Positions 57,397 through 64,000 of a DNA stretch of 64,000 nt are shown here, in pieces; position 1 is the stretch's first letter; every line of letters begins with the position of its first letter. Origin of the DNA: Gamsiella multidivaricata (Eukaryota > Mortierellomycota > Mortierellomycetes > Mortierellales > Mortierellaceae). A model generated the notes under the pieces. It was not told where the DNA came from, did no database searches, and saw nothing but the letters and a program-made list of their open reading frames with translations. Made by a program: the position numbers and the translations under genes. The stretch lies in assembly GCF_025024155.1 (NCBI RefSeq), contig NW_026251716.1, positions 372,001 to 436,000 on the forward strand, written 5' to 3'.

Positions 57397-60300
57397 ATGC
57401 CGAGCCCAGTCGACAGCCGCTTCAAAAGTCAACGAACCATGGATACAAGTGCAGGCGTAGAGGTCTCGCCCGCAACAGGACCAGCTGTAACCGTGGGAGC
57501 GCTGCGGACCTTGATCGTCGACAACTACGACTCGTATACCTTCAATCTACTGCAGCTGTTTGATCAGGACCAGCTCGAGAATACTGTTGTGATCCACAAC
57601 GATCAGTTTACATGGTATTTTGGCATTGAGAGGATGGAATGGATAATGGCTGGCTGTCCTTGTTTCTGGAGTGCTAACTATGTCAACATCTATGGTATTT
57701 GAACAGGCTCCAGTTCGAGAAGGAGATCCTTCCGCACTTTGATCAAGTCATTCTGTCGCCTGGCCCTGGACGCCCTGAACGTGCCCAGGTAATCTTTAGA
57801 ACAGATCTGCTTGAACGGTTTTTTTTCTGCAGAGGGCTCTTTTTTTGATATGTATTGCATTGGCCTCCTACATTTCCCTGCCTGAACATTCCTTGAATTA
57901 AAATGCCGTTATTTGCGAAGCATCTCCTCGATGCTCCTACTATTCGCCTTATAATAAAAATGACTCACCCTCACTCACAACCCCAGCCGGAGTAAGTACG
58001 CTCACTGCATTTTCTTTTTTACCACGACTGTGCCTCTAGGACTTTGGTATATGCACACAAATTCTCCAGACAAAACACATCCCCGTCTTTGGGGTCTGTT
58101 TGGGGCATCAAGGAATTGGATGGGCACATGGCGCCAAGGTCACCTACGGACCTGAACCTGTCCACGGACAGATTGCACATATCAAGCACGACAACACCGG
58201 ACTCTTTCAAGCGATTCCCCAGGAATTTGAGGCGGTCAGATACCATTCGCTGGTAATTCAGGAACAGGATCTACCGGATGATCTTGTGCCCTCGGCTTGG
58301 TGCTATAGTTTCCCCCTAATCTCAGCGAATAACATGGACGGAGAAAACGTTGTCACTATCATCAACGCAGATCGGACGCTAGGATCCAGGTCCATTATGG
58401 GCATCCGGCACAGGACGCTTCCGCATCATGGTGTTCAGTTTCACCCAGAATCGATTTGCACTCAGTACGGCAAGCAGATGATGGGCAACTTTTTCCGAAT
58501 CTCGCGGGAGTTTTATGCAGGCAAGAGAGAAGACACCGCCATGCAGCAATTGCCAGATCATATTCGAGCATTATCTGTCATCCCGGCTCGTCCTACAATT
58601 ACACACTCTACCCCGAAAAGTTGTCATGGGCCCAAGAACTCCTTGAGCCCATATAGTCTGCTGATCCAAGCATTGGATGTCACTATCTTTCCCGAGCCCG
58701 AGGCCGTTTTCTCGTCACTCTTTCTTACAGGACCCAGATCAAAAGCTGCCTCATGGTGGTTAGATAGTGCTCGCCAACCTCACCCAATGTCGCGGTTCTC
58801 ATTCATGGGAGGCGTGGAAACCAGGCGCTGCCATGGCCAGTCTTCACGTGGACAGTGTGTGCCTGGTGCTGCCCAGGCCGTCATTCAATACTCAACATTA
58901 CACAAGGAGATCCACATTCGTCGATACAGGACTCAGTCGGACGAATCGGATATTAAGCGGATCAAGTTGGATGGAGCAGATATCAAGGATACTGCTGTGA
59001 GGACGTTTTGGGATTGGACATCGCACATCATGGCTGAATTTGACAGGAGAAGAGTCGAGACTGTTGTGATTGGGCCTGACGGTCAGCAGAAGGATTTTGA
59101 GGAGGTGCCGTTCGACTTCTTCGCAGGCATGGTCGGCTATTTTGGATACGAGATGAAGCGAGAAAGCCTGGAGGGTTATCACACACCCGAGGGGCAGCAG
59201 TGCGGATGTACGGGCCATGCTGGAGATGGACGCTCATGCGCCTGCGATTGCCTACGACAGCCAGACGCCTCGCTCATTCTGGCCACACAGGCGGTCGTGT
59301 TTGACCATGTCGAGAGACGCATTTACGTCTTGGGAATCATTAACAACAACCCTGGAAAACAGCACGTGGATATTGGTGGGCCCATTGGATTCCTTGATAG
59401 AAAGACCTGCCAGGACTGGATTCAGGATGTCAGTCGCTCTATTGTTCATCTGGCCCACAGCGAGCCATCAGCTGGAGGGATTAGGCGAAGATCTGTTCCA
59501 GCAGGCGTGCCTTCAAACGGCGTCAACCGGGAGCCCTATCTGGTCAAGGAGCGCCATCGTCGTCAATCTTCAGCTGGGCTGATGTCACCATTTAGGGTAG
59601 ATGTGAGCGAAAAAGATTACCTGCGCGCTATCCAAGACAGTCTGAACTATATTCACGAAGGCGAGAGCTACGAACTTTGCTTAACAACTCAATTCAGGGC
59701 TAAACTGCCCCTATACCATCATCAGCAGGAGAGTCAGGACGCCGACACAGATTTATTCGAGGGCGATCCAGCATACGATCTATACAAGATTCTACGGAAA
59801 CTCAATCCAGCTCCATTCTCAGCATATTTAAGTATCAGCACAGCAGTGAAGAACCGGTCAGGATTGTCTCAGGACCATCGAGACGACGCTTCCTCCGAAG
59901 CCAATGAGATCGTTGGCAAGCTTGTAGTCCTTTCGTCGTCGCCAGAAAGGTTCCTGAAGATTGGAAAAAAGCCGAGCGATGAAATCAATACTCTAGACCA
60001 CAATGTACCGTTGTCTTCACGGACGGTTGAGATGAAACCTATCAAGGGGACAGTGGCCGTAGCCAAGGGCTGCTTCTGTAAGAAGGATGAAGGTTGCAGC
60101 GTGGATATACATGACGACGACAGCAGTGAACACGCGGATGAGGATGATACTGATCCAATGGACGAGGACATCCCTGGGATTACTGGGATGAAACGTGTGG
60201 GCAGCGTTGAACGTTTACGCCGTCGCTCTATCAGCGATCGGTGTGCAGAAGCGAGGAAACGTGAGGATCAGAGCCGAATCGATTCCTTATCGAAGAACAT

Positions 60301-61168
60301 CAAAGAGCGCGCCGAGAATCTCATGGTAAGGCCTGTTGTCTGCACTGTGAAAAATGAAGAAGCAAATACACTTTGCATTGATTACGTTGTTGAACCGCCT
60401 TTGAATTATCTGCCTACGTAGATTGTTGATTTGATTCGCAACGACCTTGCCCATGTCTGCTACTCAGAGTCAGTTCGAGTGCCATACTTGATGCGTGTCG
60501 AGTCCTACGAAACTGTGCACCAGCTAGTGACAACAGTTCGCGGCGAACTCTTTGAACACATTGACAACACGCAGGCAGTGAGGGCGTGCTTCCCGCCAGG
60601 GTCCATGACAGGTGCACCCAAGCTCCGCTCGGTTCAGTTGCTGGACTCGCTCGAGCGTCATGTCAGACGAGGTATCTATTCAGGCTGTCTTGGATACATC
60701 GGCATTCCGGCCTCTGCAGCGGCAGCAGTCTCCAAGACAAGTGTGGGCGAAGAGCGTAAAGCGCGCTCTGCCGTTGATCTTTCGGTTGTGATCCGAACAG
60801 CTGTGCTTTCAGTCGAGCCGCTAGAGGATAAGGACGAATCGATTGCTCTTGTTGGAGGTAACTACTCTCCAACTTTTGACAAATGTATCATCGCGTGTTA
60901 GGAATTTCATACCGGTCATCTAATGCGATTATTTTATTCATCGCTATCCAGAGCTGTCAGTTGGTGCTGGAGGCGCGTTGACTATTTTATCGGATGCTAA
61001 TGAGGAATGGCGAGAGGTCTTGCTGAAATCACGATCCGTTGCTCCCAGGTAAGGACCACCTCTTGTATTATTTTTGACGGCATCTTTTTCATGCACTCAC
61101 TCACTCGCAATTGCTCCATTTGTACTCTTGCTAGCGTCTTGACATATCTGCACCAAAGTGGGGTATAG
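57397..61168 (+). CDS. ABZ1: Bifunctional aminodeoxychorismate (PABA) synthase
   Basis: Converts chorismate and glutamine to 4-amino-4-deoxychorismate for folate synthesis. Six exons: join(57397..57614,57707..57788,58040..60325,60422..60896,60961..61048,61135..61168), 1060 aa; yeast Abz1 has 787. The N-terminal glutamine amidotransferase shows VDNYDSYTFNL, SPGPGRPE, the nucleophile Cys120 in VFGVCLGHQ and HHGVQFHPES. The C-terminal PabB/chorismate-binding domain shows the YEL...LTTQF, NPAPFSAYL, SSSPERFL, KPIKGT, MIVDLIRNDL and PPGSMTGAPK blocks. An acidic then basic insert of about 60 residues separates KPIKGT from the AENLMIVDLIRNDL block. The exon-5 donor (gttagg at 60897) is weak but needed for GAGGALTILSD. 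Anthranilate synthase is excluded by the fusion order and the PIKGT motif. Confidence 0.94.
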
Positions 61169-63383
61169 AAATCACTCTCGATATCCCCGTCAAGAAACCT
61201 TACACCAGCATTCATCCCTGCTATTCCTCATCCACCTCATGTTGCATCACCTCATGTTTAATCCATGCGACCATACATTTGTTGTTTTTTGTATCATACA
61301 TCGTTATTCTCATCGCATCCAGCAAAGGGCTTCATTGTTTTCCTTTGTTCTGTCGTCATTGACAGAACGTCTACCACAATCGTCTGCTTGGTCGTAGGAC
61401 TGCAGGATATTTTTTTTTAAATGACAGATCATTCCAGACACACAGGCGTACCAAAGGCTGCATTTGAGTATCGCCCTATGCTCATGCATTATCATCACGT
61501 ATAGCAACTAGAACCTACACAAAAAGTTCATGCGTTCAATTCGCCATGCAATACACAGCTCTCTTTTTTATTCTACGCACACGCACGCATACAGCATTGC
61601 ATATTCTAACTGAACAAAAGGGAATAAAGACCAATTCCACTACGAATCACAACATGAACAGACCGAGGGAGCCGGCAAACCAATTTACAACTGAAGGCGA
61701 TTAAGGTTTATTTCAAAACACCTTGCTCGTTTGTTGTGGCCCGTGCCTAGCAAAGCTCGCAGCAAAATACGACATTGGTCGAGAGAACGAGGTAATAAGG
61801 ATATAAAGCGAGGTTCCCTGGGCTAAGAGAATGCCTTAGGGACAGTTGAAACGACATGCTGACATCTATTGGACGTCGCCATCATTGCATCAATGGGCGC
61901 GAGCCTGGATCGAGACAGTCGTGGGAGAGCTATTCCCTTACAAAGGATTACAGGCGTCGCTCAAGGGTCGCGTTATCCTGTGCAAGTAATGGATCCTCCT
62001 CTACCTCTCTCTCTCTCTCTTTCTCTCTCTCTCATGTTCTTTGAATGGCTTTCGTGCCTGAAAACCCTACTGATAGTTCAGATTGATAAATGTTCTATTC
62101 CAGGTTTCGTCAAGATAAAGCCCTCCAAAACGCCCTTTGTGCAGGCATGTAAAGTTTTGGTCTGTAATATTGCTACGAGCGTTCAGAAGATGAACGTTGA
62201 AATAATAAAACACACTTCATATACCTTCACCACCAAATACACCCTTTAACTTTTGCAACACCACGCTCCCAGACTTGAACCTTTTACACCTCAACTGTGT
62301 TTTCTTCATTGGACTGATTGGCACTGGAAAGAGTATGGCCATTTTGAGCGGTCCATCCCTTTGTTAGTCTCTCTCGGCTCAGAAGATAATGCGACGGAGA
62401 CAGAAGATAACGCCAAACTGAATGTTCCGCAGGGTCTATCCTGTGCGCATGAATAAAAGATTTGACGCGAGCTAACCTCAATCATAGACGGAGATATATC
62501 AGGCTGTCAACCACACCTTGTCCTCGTATTTCCCCGCATTTATCAAGGCCTGCCGAAACAAAAGGCTTCGCGTTCCTGGCAGTGCATGCCTATACAATTC
62601 GTGCTTCTTGGCAACTCTCCATCGCTCTCTACCTTGCAATGCACCTTCATTTCACCACAGCACACCTTTGGCTTTATCAATCCTTCTCCTACACATCCCA
62701 ACTTTTCCTACAGAACTATGCTTCAATGCAAAATATAACTTTTATCCCGGACCTCGGATGGCATACGAGAGCCCTGAATGCCCTGCAGGTCTAGGCTTGA
62801 CAGGCCCAGCACACCCAACTCGCCCAGCTCGCGCTTTTTTTTCTAAGCTCCTCCCCATCCTAGTGCTGCCAGCACCAGTAACGCCGCCAGTCAGCAAGCG
62901 CTGGAGTCATCTTCAAGCTCTCGACATCCAAAAACGATGCCACGGGGGCTTCCAAAGCGAAGAGGGATTATGGTACGATGAAGACAACTATGCTGTTTCA
63001 GTGCTCTCATATTACATATTATTAACAGCTCAACTATGGGTTGTAGGACTACAAGTTCTAAGCATGATGTTCAATTTTCAGAAGAGGTTTTGAACGCCGG
63101 TAAAACATCAACACATATCAGTATGGATACAATGGCGGAGCAAATCAGTCCAGAGCCAAGTATGGTCGCCGAGAGATTGGCGGCGCTGATCTGTCACGGT
63201 TCCAATCCCTCGTCTGTGAACCAAAGAAGGCGCATGGACACATACACGCACTCATGTTTGCCATTTTCATACCTGCGTCTTTTTTGCTTACCTACACGTG
63301 ATCAGATTGATGTCATGTCAAGCCGTTTGCGCGCGCCTTGCGAGCATCGTTTTCACTCGTCCGCGTTTCTTTCACAGCTCACC
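61169..63383. other. Long intergenic stretch without a supported gene
   Basis: About 2.2 kb. It contains a TCTCTC run at about 62006-62035, a TATA-like ggatataaagc at about 61800, and several plus-strand frames that start with TTG or CTG rather than ATG (for example 62518-63093). One stretch near 62490-62600 reads like coding sequence (TEIYQAVNHTLSSYF) behind a possible acceptor, but I could not join it to an exon with a start or to a known family. I see no tRNA or other RNA gene. Confidence 0.45.
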
Positions 63384-64000
63384 ATGTCGAACACGATCAC
63401 TCCGGACGTTACACCACATCCACTGCACGGAATCGCTCGCCAACCGCTTAATGCTGATGGCGATGACAGCAACCTCGGGGCAGCACCTACAAGCAAACCA
63501 GCAGTGACCATGATACCTTCAACAAGTCTCCCAGGAGGACGCTCCCACCCATCCGTCTTTGGTCACCACACCGCTCTCTATTCTCAGGACGTTGGTGATA
63601 TCAGCGGCGACTCGGAAACGGATTCGGACGACAATAGTGAGGAGGGATATGAGCATGTCGGACGAAAACCTGGTCGCAGAAGAAGACGTCGCCGCATCTC
63701 TGCGTCGGCTTCCCATCTTCTGGCACAGGCACCTACGGTCCCGGATTTGAGATTCGACCACAACTACCGCAAAGCGCTCGATCAGATCTATGAGACCCAT
63801 GCACGGGAATCTGCCCAGGCTGCGGAGTTCAACGCTGCCGCCACAGGAACATCCTCATCGTCATCAAGGAATCGGAGACAACAGCGTCAGGTCAGGACAG
63901 TGCCCTCGATCACGGCCCGAGTCACGGTCATGACTCTGCGGGATATCATCCTCATGCCCTTTATCCACGGCTTCTTTTGGGGGTTCGGCACCGTGCTCCT
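63384..64000 (+). CDS. N-terminal part of a possible Mim1/Tom13-like outer-membrane protein
   Basis: An open frame starts at the ATG at 63384 (after tttcacagctcacc) and runs off the right edge, giving 205 complete codons. The first 180 residues are hydrophilic, with an acidic Ser/Asp/Glu stretch followed by an Arg-rich cluster (GRRRRRRR). Near the window edge lies a single hydrophobic segment, MTLRDIILMPFIHGFFWGF, in which the L-x-P-F-x-x-G-x-x-x-G-F-G spacing resembles the transmembrane helix of Mim1, the mitochondrial outer-membrane import factor. Yeast Mim1 is 113 aa, so the long N-terminus would be unusual. The frame is certainly open; the family call is weak. Confidence 0.45.
   Translation, partial: MSNTITPDVTPHPLHGIARQPLNADGDDSNLGAAPTSKPAVTMIPSTSLPGGRSHPSVFGHHTALYSQDVGDISGDSETDSDDNSEEGYEHVGRKPGRRRRRRRISASASHLLAQAPTVPDLRFDHNYRKALDQIYETHARESAQAAEFNAAATGTSSSSSRNRRQQRQVRTVPSITARVTVMTLRDIILMPFIHGFFWGFGTVL

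Noticed and set aside
63198..63208. tRNA-like B box ggttccaatcc
   Set aside because: The bases around it do not form a T stem, and no matching A box or acceptor stem is visible upstream.

Overview
The window looks like nuclear DNA from an early-diverging filamentous fungus. The genes are rich in short GT-AG introns (about 45-550 nt), polypyrimidine and homopolymer tracts are common, and the gene set is fungal-type eukaryotic. Three genes (XRCC2, a metazoan-like CLIP-170 with two zinc knuckles, and a RAGP/AGTRAP-type membrane protein) are unusual in Dikarya. Mucoromycota, possibly Mortierellomycotina, is my inference; no marker gene was searched. All exon chains were built by hand from splice consensus, reading-frame continuity and family knowledge, and the junction phases were checked arithmetically.

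Layout, left to right. A truncated copy of a dispersed repeat (1-641) is followed by POL32/POLD3 (minus, 1257-3155) and a RAGP membrane protein (minus, 3411-4825). A probable mitochondrial alpha/beta-hydrolase-like protein that lacks its nucleophile serine follows (plus, 5230-6978), then CLIP-170 (minus, 7541-12136). NAD kinase with a long low-complexity, partly hydrophobic N-terminus (plus, 13995-18266) is followed by alanine-glyoxylate aminotransferase (plus, 18412-20277) and an OPT transporter with a 5-nt microexon (plus, 21646-24678). Nup188 (minus, 25725-31733) and XRCC2 (plus, 32222-33585) are divergent. TRAPPC9/Trs120 (minus, 33628-39376) converges on XRCC2 with 42 bp between stop codons.

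At 39583-46690 lies a near-perfect inverted duplication: two arms of 2,914 bp flank a 1,280-bp spacer. It fills most of the space between the 5' end of TRAPPC9 and the 3' end of STT4. Every mirrored position sums to 86,273, so the arms appear to be indel-free copies. Each arm carries a TATA box followed by a splice donor pointing outward, a 15-bp tandem repeat, and a decayed ABC-transporter-like fragment. Part of the arm recurs at the left edge of the window as a diverged third copy, so it belongs to a dispersed family. I recognise no transposase.

To the right are STT4/PI4KA (minus, 46925-53448), a CPAF-like S41 peptidase pseudogene with three disabling lesions (plus, 54486-56866), a bifunctional aminodeoxychorismate (PABA) synthase (plus, 57397-61168), a 2.2-kb stretch with no supported gene, and the start of a possible Mim1/Tom13-like outer-membrane protein that runs off the right edge.

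The genes are mostly unlinked housekeeping functions: replication, DNA repair, nuclear pore, trafficking, phosphoinositides, NADP supply and folate. There is no metabolic cluster. The most unusual structure is the giant inverted duplication.
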